A stretch of DNA of 64,000 nt, taken from contig CP170457.1 in assembly GCA_047947135.1 (NCBI GenBank), forward strand, positions 248,001 to 312,000. The letters run 5' to 3'. The translations under genes were made by a program, and so were the position numbers. Positions 26,620-35,548 of this stretch are shown here, one piece after another. Position 1 is the stretch's first letter; each line of letters starts with the position of its first letter. Origin of the DNA: Planctobacterium sp047947135 (GTDB lineage: Bacteria; Pseudomonadota; Gammaproteobacteria; Enterobacterales; Alteromonadaceae). Below the pieces are notes generated by a model. It did no database searches, was not told the DNA's origin, and saw only the letters and a program-made list of their open reading frames with translations.

Positions 26620-28239
26620 TCAGCCTTGATTATCAAATGCCAGAGCCAGAGCTTCAGCAACCCGAATACCATCTATACCTGCCGACCAGATACCACCGGC
26701 GTAACCGGCGCCCTCACCCGCAGGATAGAGCCCCTGTACATTAACACTCTGATAGTCTTTTCCGCGTTTTATACATACCGGTGATGACGTCCGGGTTTCG
26801 ACGCCTGTAAGCGTACCGTCTGCTTTTGCAAATCCCTTAACCTGACGATCGAATGCCGGAATGGCTTCACGGATGGCCTGCGTGACATAATCAGGTACCA
26901 CCTCGCTGAGATCGGTAAGCGTAATACCAGGCGTATATGACGGTGTCACCTCCCCCAGCTCTGAACTTGGTTTACCTGCTAGAAAGTCTCCGATCAACTG
27001 GGCCGGCGCATGATAGTTTTCGCCACCCGCTTTAAATGCCAGCTCTTCAAGACGGCGCTGTAATGCAATGCCTGCTAAAGGGTGACCTGGATAATCTTCT
27101 TCTGGCGTGATCCCGACTACAATGGCGCTGTTGGCGTTACGTTCCCGGCGGGAATACTGACTCATACCATTGGTCACTACACGGTCTGGTTCGGAAGCGG
27201 CAGCCACCACAGTCCCGCCAGGACACATACAAAAACTGTACACCGTTCGGCCGTTTTTACAGTGATGTACCAGTTTGTAATCTGCGGCACCAAGAATAGG
27301 ATTACCGGCGTTGTCACCAAACCGGCAGCGGTCGATCATGCTTTGTTCGTGCTCAATACGAAAGCCAATAGAAAACGGTTTGGCCTCAATGTAAACACCC
27401 TGCTCGTACAGATTTTCAAATGTATCCCGGGCGCTGTGCCCCAATGCCAGAATCACCTGTTTACAGGCCAGGTAGTCACCGTCAGATAAATGCAGGCCTT
27501 TAACCGAAAACTGTCCGTTATCGTTATCCAGTTCCAGTTTTTCAACTCGTGTTGAGAAGCGAATCTCACCGCCAAGATCGATGATTTGCTGGCGCATTTT
27601 TTCTACCATGCTTACCAGCTTGAAGGTTCCGATATGCGGTTTACTGACATACAGGATTTCATCTGGTGCACCAGCCTGAACAAATTCGTGCAACACCTTA
27701 CGACCGTAATGCTTGCGATCCTTTACCTGACTGTACAGCTTTCCGTCAGAAAACGTCCCGGCACCACCTTCGCCAAACTGTACGTTAGACTCAGGATTGA
27801 GTGGCTGCTTACGCCAAAACCCGAACGTATCCTTGGTCCGTTCACGCACCGCCTTGCCGCGCTCCAGCACAATCGGCTTATAGCCCATCTGAGCCAGAAT
27901 AAGTGCTGCAAAAATACCGCAAGGGCCAAGGCCCACGACGACAGGTCGATGAGTAAGATTCTCTGGCGCTTTAGCCACAAACTTATAGGTCATATCCGGT
28001 GTCACACGGACCTGTGGATCATGGGCAAACCGGGATAGTAAATCTGCTTCATTCTGAACTTCTACATCAACTGTGTAGATAAGCTGAATATCTTTGTTAT
28101 TGCGGGCATCGTAACCGCGTTTAAATACACTGGTATTGCGCAATTGCGCTTCATCAATGCCAAGCTTTTTAACAATAGCCTGCGCAAGCGCAGTATCGTC
28201 GTGATCAAGAGGCAGTTTAATATCGGTTAAACGTAGCAT
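26620..28239 (-). CDS. FAD-dependent dehydrogenase of the COG2509 type
   Basis: The 539-residue protein has an approximately 95-residue N-terminal domain (MLRLTDIKLPLDHDD...), then a Rossmann FAD site VVVGLGPCGIFAAL with ERGKAVRERT as the ribose-binding acidic end, the FGEGGAGTFSDGK segment and a C-terminal YPAGEGAGYAGGIWSAG FAD motif. This arrangement is characteristic of the uncharacterised NAD(P)/FAD dehydrogenases grouped as COG2509, which also contain a conserved CMCPGGTVV stretch, seen here. The substrate is unknown across the family. The gene is monocistronic and divergent from the ferredoxin gene 146 bases away, which could conceivably supply electrons. Confidence 0.9.
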   Translation of the reverse strand: MLRLTDIKLPLDHDDTALAQAIVKKLGIDEAQLRNTSVFKRGYDARNNKDIQLIYTVDVEVQNEADLLSRFAHDPQVRVTPDMTYKFVAKAPENLTHRPVVVGLGPCGIFAALILAQMGYKPIVLERGKAVRERTKDTFGFWRKQPLNPESNVQFGEGGAGTFSDGKLYSQVKDRKHYGRKVLHEFVQAGAPDEILYVSKPHIGTFKLVSMVEKMRQQIIDLGGEIRFSTRVEKLELDNDNGQFSVKGLHLSDGDYLACKQVILALGHSARDTFENLYEQGVYIEAKPFSIGFRIEHEQSMIDRCRFGDNAGNPILGAADYKLVHHCKNGRTVYSFCMCPGGTVVAAASEPDRVVTNGMSQYSRRERNANSAIVVGITPEEDYPGHPLAGIALQRRLEELAFKAGGENYHAPAQLIGDFLAGKPSSELGEVTPSYTPGITLTDLSEVVPDYVTQAIREAIPAFDRQVKGFAKADGTLTGVETRTSSPVCIKRGKDYQSVNVQGLYPAGEGAGYAGGIWSAGIDGIRVAEALALAFDNQG

Positions 28240-28385
28240 AACGGGGGATCCTGGTTTGCCGGACAGCCTGTCTGTCAGAGCGCGTATAGTGTAATGCAGT
28301 TGTCACTATTGCGGTAGGCACCTGCCTTTTATTTGTGCCGCTTTATATTTATAATTGGCATAAATTAACTCTGCATAAATTAACC

Positions 28386-28709
28386 ATGACCTTTGTAGTA
28401 ACCGACAACTGCATCAAGTGCAAATATACCGATTGCGTTGCAGTATGCCCGGTAGATGCCTTTTTTGAAGGGCCGAACTTTCTGGTCATCGATCCGGATA
28501 TTTGTATTGATTGTGCCCTGTGTGTACCCGAGTGCCCGGCCGAAGCGATTTGTCAGGATACGGAGTTGCCCGCAGATCAGGCGCACTATCTACCGATTAA
28601 TGCAGAGCTCAGCCAGAAATGGCCCAATATCATTGAAGTAAAATCGCCGCCTGAAGATGCAGACGACTGGAATGGCGTACCCGATAAGCTTCCCTTGCTG
28701 GAAAAGTAA
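28386..28709 (+). CDS. fdxA: 7Fe ferredoxin FdxA
   Basis: Starting at the ATG at 28386 the protein is 107 residues, the usual FdxA length, and opens with the conserved TFVVTDNCIKCKYTDC. Two cysteine motifs, CIKCKYTDCVAVCPVD and CIDCALCVPECP, bind the [3Fe-4S] and [4Fe-4S] clusters, and the acidic C-terminal extension (EDADDWNGVPDKLPLLEK) is typical. It is a soluble low-potential electron carrier. An upstream in-frame start at 28335 would add residues not found in the family. No strong ribosome site precedes the chosen start. It converges on rlmE. Confidence 0.93.
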   Translation: MTFVVTDNCIKCKYTDCVAVCPVDAFFEGPNFLVIDPDICIDCALCVPECPAEAICQDTELPADQAHYLPINAELSQKWPNIIEVKSPPEDADDWNGVPDKLPLLEK

Positions 28710-28739
28710 GCCTTGCGGCAGAGCTTGCAAAGACTCCGG

Positions 28740-29360
28740 CTAACCTTTAAACCCAGTTGCAACCAGATACACCTCCCGTGAGCGCGGTCGTGATGCCGCT
28801 GGCTTTCTGACCACCACCTTACTAAATGAGGAACGCAGGTCTTTGACGTATTCATCATAACCAACCCCCTGAAACACTTTCGCGCAGAAACTACCATCGG
28901 GCTGCAAGACATTTCTGGCCATATCCAGAGCCAGTTCCACTAAATAGATAGAACCATACTGATCAGCAGTATTTACACCACTTATGTTCGGTGCCATGTC
29001 CGAAATCACCACATCGACACGATCGTCACCCAGCACCTCTAAAATTTGGTTATAAACCGCCTCCTCGGTGAAATCTCCCTGAATAAAATCAACGTCAATA
29101 ATACTGTCCATGGGCAAAATATCAGACGCGATCACGCGACCATGCTTGCCAACAATTGGGGTGACTACCTGTGACCAGCCACCCGGAGCCGATCCCAAGT
29201 CCATCACTATACTACCGGGACGGAACAGCTTGTCTTTTTGATTAATTTCGATGAGCTTATAACTGGCCCGCGAACGATAACCGTCTGCTTGCGCTTTTTT
29301 CACGTAAGGGTCATTTACGTGTTCTTCCATCCATTTTTTACTGGTTTTTGAGCGGGCCAT
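28740..29360 (-). CDS. rlmE: 23S rRNA 2'-O-ribose methyltransferase RlmE (FtsJ/RrmJ)
   Basis: The 206-residue protein begins ARSKTSKKWMEEHVNDPYVKKA, matching the conserved start of RlmE, so I chose the ATG at 29360 over upstream in-frame codons. It has the SAM-binding LGSAPGGWSQV, the KDKE catalytic arrangement (Lys in YKLIEI, Asp in SDMAPN, Lys in CAKVFQG, Glu in SREVYL) and full length. The enzyme methylates U2552 in the ribosomal A loop of 50S particles. In enterobacteria it is followed by ftsH; here it is not, and the downstream neighbour fdxA converges on it. Confidence 0.95.
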   Translation of the reverse strand: MARSKTSKKWMEEHVNDPYVKKAQADGYRSRASYKLIEINQKDKLFRPGSIVMDLGSAPGGWSQVVTPIVGKHGRVIASDILPMDSIIDVDFIQGDFTEEAVYNQILEVLGDDRVDVVISDMAPNISGVNTADQYGSIYLVELALDMARNVLQPDGSFCAKVFQGVGYDEYVKDLRSSFSKVVVRKPAASRPRSREVYLVATGFKG

Positions 29361-29534
29361 GTCAACTCTGCTGTCACTGGTGGGAATCGGCGTACATTGT
29401 AAACATGCAATAGACATTTGCCAATTCAGCAGGATAACAAACTTTATCGTCAACCTGACTTCAACACTATTACAGGCTACAATGCCACCTGAACGAGCAA
29501 GTATTGCCTCTTTGTACCCGGAAATCCCCGCACC

Positions 29535-30275
29535 ATGAAACTAGACGACGTAAAAAAACTGCATCAAAAGAAGTACCGTTCGCAGTTTGGCTTTTACCTG
29601 GTAGAAGGCGAACATTTAGTGCAGGAATTGCAACGCTCAAAGCTCATGGCGCAACCTGTTACTGTGTACGTCACTGAGGCCTGGCTGGAGCGCGGTGTCT
29701 CATTAGACGAGCGTTTTGAAGTAATCACCGTTTCCGACCGACAAATGGCCGCACTCAGCGATACCAAAACCCCACAAGGGGTGATTGCCAGAGTGCCTGT
29801 GGCAGCAATTCACGATAACAACGCGGCAACTCAGGATGAACGCTGCATCTATCTGCATGAAATTCAGGATCCGGGGAACCTAGGCACCATTTTGCGCACC
29901 CTGGCATGGTTTGGTCGCTTTCGTCTGCTCCTCAGCCCCAACAGTGTTGATCCATTCAACTCAAAAGCCGTACGCGCCAGTATGGGGGCGATTTTTCATG
30001 TACCGGTAGCAACAGACGTCACACTGGAGCAGTTGCAGGCCAAGTTTGATCGCTTCGCCTATCTTGATTTAAGTGGTAACGAGATCAATCACAGCAGCTT
30101 CGCAGATTTCCCCTGTTATCTATTCGGTAATGAAGCCCGCGGAGTGCCAGCAGACGCCTTACAAAGTGCGAGCGCTGAAGCCTTTACCATTAGCGGCAGT
30201 GGCAGCATTGAATCACTAAACCTGGCCAGTGCAGTTGGCATTTGTGTATACCAGTTGGCACAATCTCACCGCTGA
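29535..30275 (+). CDS. TrmH/SpoU-family RNA 2'-O-methyltransferase
   Basis: The 246-residue protein has an N-terminal substrate-binding domain (YLVEGEHLVQELQRS) and a C-terminal SPOUT domain with the three SpoU motifs: IQDPGNLGTILRTLAWFG, YLFGNEARGV and SIESLNLASAVGICVYQL. These form the knotted SAM site with the catalytic Arg in motif 1. The layout matches the TsnR/YsgA-like group that methylates rRNA or tRNA ribose; the exact target is not evident. It is divergent from rlmE and ends 19 bases before the convergent GTPase gene. Confidence 0.9.
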   Translation: MKLDDVKKLHQKKYRSQFGFYLVEGEHLVQELQRSKLMAQPVTVYVTEAWLERGVSLDERFEVITVSDRQMAALSDTKTPQGVIARVPVAAIHDNNAATQDERCIYLHEIQDPGNLGTILRTLAWFGRFRLLLSPNSVDPFNSKAVRASMGAIFHVPVATDVTLEQLQAKFDRFAYLDLSGNEINHSSFADFPCYLFGNEARGVPADALQSASAEAFTISGSGSIESLNLASAVGICVYQLAQSHR

Positions 30276-30294
30276 ATAGCCCCAAAGACGAGCA

Positions 30295-31299
30295 TTAACG
30301 GCGCCGCTGTTTCATTCTGTCGCTCTGCTCTTTGCGTTTTTCGTTACGCTTTTCTTTACGTTCGAGTTTATCCGGCGTCAGTGAGCCGTCTTTAAATTTC
30401 TGCTTACGCTTTGCCTTATCGGCCGCCTTCTTCTCGGCCGCTGCTGCCATTTCAATTTTTTCCTGGATAATCATATCAGGTGTTTCCAGGGTGAGCCGGC
30501 CCAGCTTTCCTGCCTGCAATTCAGTTAACAGCACTTCACAGATCTTATGCAGGTTTATTCTGCCACCTGTCATAATTGCACCACGGGTTTTTGCCGCAGC
30601 TTCTAAAAACTCAAGTTCGGTATCAGGCAATTCATCCAGCTTAAAGCGTTCTTTCATTGCCTCAGGGTAAGCCTTAATCAGGTAATCTGCGGCATAGAAC
30701 CCGACATCATCGAATTCCATAGCGGTATTTTTAACTGCGCCAGACGCAGCAAGACGATAGATAGAATTGGGGTTTTCCAGTTTTGGCCAAAGGACACCTG
30801 GCGTATCAAAAAGCACAATACCGCCACCGATGTTAATGCGTTGCTGCGACTTGGTCACAGCCGGCTCATTGCCGGTTTTGGCGATTACACGTCCAGCGAG
30901 AATATTAATTAATGTTGATTTGCCGACATTAGGAATGCCGGTAATCATGGCATTAATCGACTTAACTGACGCGTGTTTTTGGGCACAAATACTCTGCACA
31001 AGCTTGATGATTTGTTTACTATTTTCCGGGTTATCGGTGGATGTTGTAATCGTTTTTACACCACGCTCACTTTCCAGATGAGCCTGCCACTGCGCCGTCA
31101 GCTCAGGATCCGCCAAATCAAACTTATTGAGTATTTTTAGGACCGGCTTATCACCTCTGACCTCAGTAATTTCCGGGTTTTCGCTTGAATACGGAATACG
31201 CGCATCAAGCACTTCGATAAGGATATCAACCTGACTTATCGACTCTTTTATTTCTTTAAGGGCTTTGTGCATATGCCCCGGAAACCAATGTAAAGCCAC
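30295..31299 (-). CDS. Circularly permuted ribosome-biogenesis GTPase, YlqF/RbgA type
   Basis: The 334-residue protein shows the permuted motif order of this family: G4 NKFDLAD, then G1 GIPNVGKST, G3 DTPG, with the typical N-terminal HWFPGHMHKALKEI. RbgA-like GTPases promote late 50S assembly. The chosen GTG at 31299 gives the conserved start and has AGGA about 8 bases upstream. The C-terminal 45 residues are an almost continuous Lys/Arg/Glu tail (KAKRKQKFKDGSLTPDKLER onward), which is longer than in Bacillus RbgA and common in marine gammaproteobacteria; it probably contacts rRNA. Confidence 0.92.
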   Translation of the reverse strand: MALHWFPGHMHKALKEIKESISQVDILIEVLDARIPYSSENPEITEVRGDKPVLKILNKFDLADPELTAQWQAHLESERGVKTITTSTDNPENSKQIIKLVQSICAQKHASVKSINAMITGIPNVGKSTLINILAGRVIAKTGNEPAVTKSQQRINIGGGIVLFDTPGVLWPKLENPNSIYRLAASGAVKNTAMEFDDVGFYAADYLIKAYPEAMKERFKLDELPDTELEFLEAAAKTRGAIMTGGRINLHKICEVLLTELQAGKLGRLTLETPDMIIQEKIEMAAAAEKKAADKAKRKQKFKDGSLTPDKLERKEKRNEKRKEQSDRMKQRRR

Positions 31300-31428
31300 C
31301 CAAACTGTCCTGTAAAAACGCAATGACTGACAAGTCTACTGCATTTGGGGGTTAATTGGGATTGTTGCGGGTGCACGATTGTCAGCATTTAATCTCAAAA
31401 ATGAGACAATTTTACGGTATTACGAAGA

Positions 31429-31446
31429 TGTGTCACATATGACACA
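31429..31446. promoter_or_regulatory. Inverted repeat TGTGTCA-CATA-TGACACA
   Basis: A perfect 7-bp inverted repeat with a 4-base centre lies between the GTPase gene and the Fic gene's 3' end. It looks like an operator for a dimeric regulator, but no gene start on either strand is placed to be controlled by it except the divergent end of the GTPase gene, 130 bases away. The surrounding gap 31324-31680 has no supported gene. Confidence 0.35.
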
Positions 31447-31533
31447 CAAGATGCTTAAATGCATCATGCATGACTCACTGTACATAAGATGCATCAGGTT
31501 TGCTGAAAATAAAAACACAAATTCGAATTTTAA

Positions 31534-31565
31534 AAAAGTGCTGGCAATTTACCGGCAATTCGGGG
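31534..31565. repeat. Imperfect 32-bp direct repeat, copy A, left of the Fic gene
   Basis: This stretch matches 33745-33776 at 25 of 32 positions without gaps, sharing AAAAGTG, TGGCAAT and GGCAATT blocks. Each copy also contains two internal GGCAAT words 13 bases apart, as in arm-type binding sites of tyrosine integrases. It may mark one side of an island. Confidence 0.5.
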
Positions 31566-31680
31566 CTACAATTGTTGCAAGTTCCATGGAATTCTCCTAT
31601 CTGAGCACTGTAGGCTTATGTTGTTTGGCACTTTATTAAATCATCAATCGTATTAACTTAGTGCTTCGAGCCCCAAAATA

Positions 31681-33285
31681 TTACTGTGTTTCGCTTTTCT
31701 TCAAATCCATTTCATTTACTTTCGCTAGCGTTTGCTTGAATCCATTAATTAAACCCAGAGCTTCTAGAGCAAAACTTTCCATTTGTTCTAGTTCTTTCTG
31801 AGTAAACTCTTTTTCAAATGTTTTTAACTTGGCTTTACTGAATCGACCTTGGTTTTGCAAGAGTACATTAATTAACTGTCCTAACTTCTTCTCGCTCAAA
31901 TCAAATGTTTCGTTGAAGCTTTTCTTTACTTGATCAAACATAATGACATAAAAAATTTCATTCAATAGCTCTTCACTGAATGCAATATGCATCATGTTGT
32001 GAAGAAAAATTAAGTGATCTGTTAGATCTGGAAATTGATAGAGATGCCTATTGTCGCTATGAATGACAATTGAGTCAGTTTCTTCACAAGAGTCATACTG
32101 TATTAGCGCCATAACGGGTCTAGACACATCCTCTAACACCCTGTCGTACTCATTCATGTTATTCAATATTGCCGACGAAATAGGAACAATGAAGTTATTC
32201 TCAGGACTTCTGCTTTTTAATATATCATGTATTAAATAACGGTGAGTCCTCCCATTACCATCCGAAAATGGGTGGATATACACAAACATAAACGATACAG
32301 CTGTTGCGTGTACAAGAGGAGGAATACTTGTTTCGTGGAGAAGTTCATTGTGCATTTCTAATAAACCATCCATCATAGAGCCAACATGCTCTTTTTTGGG
32401 AGCTATGTAATGGTAGTTCTCATAAGTGCCTCCCCCCATTTCCCTTACACTTTCACCAACCCAGATTTCTTCATCTCTGTAATCATCATCACCTCTAGAA
32501 TGTGGAACAATTTGATTCTGAACAGTTATTAACCGCTTTTTAGTCAATGGTATCGAACCTGCCGTTTTTAGGACTTGGTAAAATCTGCTAGTTTTGTTTT
32601 GGCTACTGTCCTCACGTTCTATCTCAGTACTACTTTTAGTTTCTTTCAGATACAAATAATTTAAAGAGCGCCCAATTTGATCTGTACTTATATACTTGCT
32701 CAGATCCTGCAGCTTATCTTCCGCTTCCGAAATGGTTTTATTGAGATCCAATTCAATGACTTCACGAGTACGCCTGATCATTGGACAACACTGTCTATTG
32801 CCTAGCATGTTATTTATTACTTTTGTACGAGGGCATTTTTTCCCACTCTCCCGAGTGAAGTAATACTCAGGTTCAAGCAAATTTACATATCCAGTAGACT
32901 TCAAGTCATTAATTTTAAGTCTTTCTTCTCTAATCCACTCATAAAGAAACCACATTGCTCTTCTTATTTTAGAAGTTGGCTTCTTTTTAATGAACTTCGT
33001 AAGCTCCTCTGCATCAACCTTGTCGTATACCATTGCAATGTATTGCAACCTGATACCTTGATGTTTTATCGCCATTTCTAGTTGAGCCGGGACACTTATT
33101 TCAGAGGATTTATTAGCTGCCAGGTACTTCGCTATCGTGTGGCCATAGTTAACAATTCTATCTTTATTACCTTTTCCCTGATAAAGGTCTATTCCGAGTT
33201 TTGGCAGCTCTATCTCAAGTTCTTGAAGAAGATAAGTGTATCCAAGTGCTTGCATAATTTCTTGACTGTAGGTAGTTTTTGGCAA
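31681..33285 (-). CDS. Fic-domain protein, probable AMP-transferase
   Basis: The 534-residue protein carries the Fic active-site loop HPFSDGNGRTHR with catalytic His338, which in characterised members transfers AMP from ATP to a protein hydroxyl. Ahead of it, STEIERE resembles the inhibitory helix motif (S/T)xxxE(G/N) of class II Fic proteins; Glu is present but the next residue is Arg rather than Gly or Asn. The N-terminal 170 residues (QYIAMVYDKVDAEELTKFIK...) are a separate helical region, and the C-terminal 110 residues look like a winged-helix segment (LGQLINVLLQNQGRFSKAKL). No antitoxin partner adjoins it. The gene is visibly more AT-rich than its neighbours and sits beside a tRNA gene, so it was probably acquired horizontally. 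Target unknown. Confidence 0.9.
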   Translation of the reverse strand: MPKTTYSQEIMQALGYTYLLQELEIELPKLGIDLYQGKGNKDRIVNYGHTIAKYLAANKSSEISVPAQLEMAIKHQGIRLQYIAMVYDKVDAEELTKFIKKKPTSKIRRAMWFLYEWIREERLKINDLKSTGYVNLLEPEYYFTRESGKKCPRTKVINNMLGNRQCCPMIRRTREVIELDLNKTISEAEDKLQDLSKYISTDQIGRSLNYLYLKETKSSTEIEREDSSQNKTSRFYQVLKTAGSIPLTKKRLITVQNQIVPHSRGDDDYRDEEIWVGESVREMGGGTYENYHYIAPKKEHVGSMMDGLLEMHNELLHETSIPPLVHATAVSFMFVYIHPFSDGNGRTHRYLIHDILKSRSPENNFIVPISSAILNNMNEYDRVLEDVSRPVMALIQYDSCEETDSIVIHSDNRHLYQFPDLTDHLIFLHNMMHIAFSEELLNEIFYVIMFDQVKKSFNETFDLSEKKLGQLINVLLQNQGRFSKAKLKTFEKEFTQKELEQMESFALEALGLINGFKQTLAKVNEMDLKKSETQ

Positions 33286-33744
33286 ATACTCAATTAGTGA
33301 CCATTCACCTTTCCATCAATGTTCCCATCTTTACCGAATAGAATTTTTTGTGCAAATTTTATTTTTTTAAGCAAACTTAACATTTTTATGTGTGTTAAAA
33401 CATTTCGTAGAATTTTTTGCGGAAAAAATGAGAAAACAAGCCCTCTGTGCTGTACTACATTTATCTAGGATGCTTTTAATCCTTAGTAATACGCTTCAAT
33501 ATTATCTCCAGAAAAACACACTGTGACTTTATAGCTACTAGCTCGTAGTATCTATCAATAGCCATTTCCCGGGTAGAAAACTACACTTTTGATATATGAA
33601 AGAAGGAAAGCATTAAAGGATAAGCTGCTCTTGGAATGGAATAAGATTTCGGTCCACTGTGTGTTCCGACAACGATTTGCAGTTTATCGGAATTATTAAC
33701 CCCAAACTTTGACTTTCGTGCGCGAGCACCAACTATGTTTTTAT
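33286..33744. other. AT-rich non-coding stretch between Fic gene and tRNA-Phe
   Basis: No convincing gene is present. The sequence near the Fic start is markedly AT-rich; at 33640-33740 the base composition changes. A weak frame on the minus strand through 33581-33862 overlaps the tRNA and is not credible as a gene. This is where an integrase would be expected at a tRNA-anchored island, but none is found. Confidence 0.5.
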
Positions 33745-33776
33745 AAAAGTGTTGGCAATCTGTTGGCAATTGGTGG
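33745..33776. repeat. Imperfect 32-bp direct repeat, copy B, next to tRNA-Phe
   Basis: This copy lies 41 bases beyond the 3' end of tRNA-Phe and matches 31534-31565 at 25 of 32 positions in the same orientation. It contains TTGGCAAT twice, 13 bases apart. The two copies enclose the Fic gene and about 2.2 kb. Confidence 0.5.
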
Positions 33777-33817
33777 TTTATAGATTTGTGCGTAAAAGCT
33801 GGAGGCCTTGAAAATAA

Positions 33818-33893
33818 TGGTGCCCAGAGGCGGAATCGAACCACCGACACGGGGATTTTCAATCCCCTGCTCTACCGACTGAGCTATCTGGGC
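33818..33893 (-). tRNA. tRNA-Phe (GAA)
   Basis: The minus strand folds as a complete 76-base cloverleaf: acceptor stem GCCCAGA/TCTGGGC with encoded CCA, D-arm GCTC..GAGC, anticodon stem GGGGA/TCCCC with loop TTGAAAA giving anticodon GAA, and T-arm with GGTTCGATTCC. The 3' end points toward the Fic gene. tRNA 3' ends are common attachment sites for integrating elements. Confidence 0.98.
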
Positions 33894-34087
33894 ATACTGT
33901 GCGGGACGTTGAGAGGTCTCGCTGAAGTATTTGCAGTTTGTAACGTTGCTGTCACTTGCTGCGGGTGCGTATTAAACGGATTTCGGCACCCCAAGTCAAC
34001 CAATTTTTGCAGAAAAGTGTAGATTGCAATGTTTTTGGTTACTAAAGAAACGATCTGTGTGAATTTACACCGCTTTGGCAGAAGATT

Positions 34088-34360
34088 TTATGACTTTGGC
34101 GGTGTATATCCTTCGATTTCCGGTTCTTTTCCTTCGAATAAATAAGCCGTCATGTGCTTTTCCAGAAATTGTCTTGCGTTGGGGTCCATCATGTTGAGTT
34201 TGTGTTCGTTGATCAACATGGTTTGCTTTTTTTGCCAGTCACTCCAGGCTTCTTTGGAAATATTGTCAAAGATGCGTTTTCCTAACTCTCCCGGATAAAG
34301 CTGAAAATCCAGACCATCGGCTTCTTTTTGCAGGCGCTGACAAAATACGGTACGACTCAT
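34088..34360 (-). CDS. yggX: Fe(II)-trafficking protein YggX
   Basis: The 90-residue product starts SRTVFCQRLQKEADGLDFQLYPGELGKRI, matching the conserved YggX opening with its single cysteine. The family protects iron-sulfur enzymes against oxidative damage and may shuttle Fe(II). I prefer the ATG at 34360 because it gives the family start; an ATG four codons earlier directly follows the mutY stop. It sits directly behind mutY, the usual arrangement in gammaproteobacteria, where both are thought to serve oxidative-damage defence. Confidence 0.94.
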   Translation of the reverse strand: MSRTVFCQRLQKEADGLDFQLYPGELGKRIFDNISKEAWSDWQKKQTMLINEHKLNMMDPNARQFLEKHMTAYLFEGKEPEIEGYTPPKS

Positions 34361-34372
34361 ACATTTACTCAT

Positions 34373-35419
34373 TTATTTGATGTGCATGGATTTTAAGGTA
34401 TCCAGCAGGGTTTTGGTAGGTGCAGCCAGGCCAACTTCAATATCTTCTTTTAAATCGAACCAGCGAGAAGGTTGTTCAGCGATGATTGTTCCTCTGGTTT
34501 CACCCTCAATAGCAACCACAATTGGAAGGATATCCAGATGGAAATGGCTAAAGGTATGCCGAAATCCCGCCAGTTCCTGGTACTCGGCGATTTGAAACCC
34601 CAGTTTCCCGGCGTGCTCGGTGGCGTTATCTGCCTCCATAAAGCACCATAAACCGCCCCATATACCGCTTGGTGGCCGTTGTTGTAACAGGACTTTGTTG
34701 TCCTGCACGAAAATCAACATGGTTGTGTTGCGCACAGGGATGGCTTTTTTCGGTTTTTTGGTGGGGAAGTCGGTTTGTCTTTGTTGTGCTTTGGCAATGC
34801 AGAGGCGTTCGACCGGGCATTGTTCGCATTTCGGCTTAGCGCGGGTACAGACTGTCGCGCCCATGTCCATCATGGCCTGATTATAATCAGCGACGCCTGC
34901 TTCAGGGGTGTTGGTTATCGCTACCTGCCACAATTGTTCTTCAACTTTTTTATTGCCGGGCCAGCCTTCAATGGCGAACACCCGGGTCAACACCCGTTTC
35001 ACATTACCATCCAGAATGGCGTGGGGTTGATTGAGTGAGAGCGATAGCACCGCTCCTGCCGTGGAGCGACCGATACCAGGTAATGCCAGAACGGAATCAT
35101 AGTCTGTTGGGAACTGGCCATCATGCTCGTCCCGGATCATCTGGGCGGCCTTGTGCAGGTTTCTGGCGCGGGCATAGTAGCCAAGCCCCGTCCAATGATG
35201 TAACACTTCATCCTGTGGCGCATTGGCCAGTGACAGAACATCAGGAAAGCTCGCCATAAATCGCTCATAATAGGGGATCACGGTGGCGACCTGTGTTTGT
35301 TGCAACATAATTTCAGAAATCCAGACGTTATAGGGGGTTTTCTGTTGTTGCCAGGGCAAATGTTTCCGCCCTGAATGAGCAAACCAGTCTAAAATAGGTT
35401 GAGTGATGCGTTGCGACAT
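34373..35419 (-). CDS. mutY: A/G-specific adenine DNA glycosylase MutY
   Basis: The 348-residue enzyme removes adenine mispaired with 8-oxoguanine. Visible parts are the catalytic Glu region SEIMLQQTQVATV, the helix-hairpin-helix LPGIGRSTAGAV followed by the catalytic Asp in ILDGNVKRV, the [4Fe-4S] cysteines CTRAKPKCEQCPVERLC, and the C-terminal NUDIX-like 8-oxoG recognition domain (VLLQQRPPSGIWGGLW). Starting at ATG 35419 gives the length of E. coli MutY (350); the in-frame extension to 35494 adds no family sequence. It is divergent from trmB and followed immediately by yggX. Confidence 0.95.
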   Translation of the reverse strand: MSQRITQPILDWFAHSGRKHLPWQQQKTPYNVWISEIMLQQTQVATVIPYYERFMASFPDVLSLANAPQDEVLHHWTGLGYYARARNLHKAAQMIRDEHDGQFPTDYDSVLALPGIGRSTAGAVLSLSLNQPHAILDGNVKRVLTRVFAIEGWPGNKKVEEQLWQVAITNTPEAGVADYNQAMMDMGATVCTRAKPKCEQCPVERLCIAKAQQRQTDFPTKKPKKAIPVRNTTMLIFVQDNKVLLQQRPPSGIWGGLWCFMEADNATEHAGKLGFQIAEYQELAGFRHTFSHFHLDILPIVVAIEGETRGTIIAEQPSRWFDLKEDIEVGLAAPTKTLLDTLKSMHIK

Positions 35420-35548
35420 GTATGGTTTGTGGTTTCCGTATTGATGTAGTGGATTTAATCTGTGATTGCTTGTATTTCCGTCAGGCGCTTGCATAATACG
35501 CGACCGCGAAAAGTCAGATCAAATGAATTAGAAAAGAGAATCATACCA

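Noticed and set aside
31379..31639. 86-codon plus-strand frame beside the Fic gene
   Set aside because: No ribosome site, unusual composition, and it runs through repeat copy A; it looks like chance coding in AT-rich DNA.
33581..33862. 93-codon minus-strand frame overlapping tRNA-Phe
   Set aside because: It would be translated from inside the tRNA gene; no family similarity. It may include decayed integrase-proximal sequence, but I cannot show this.
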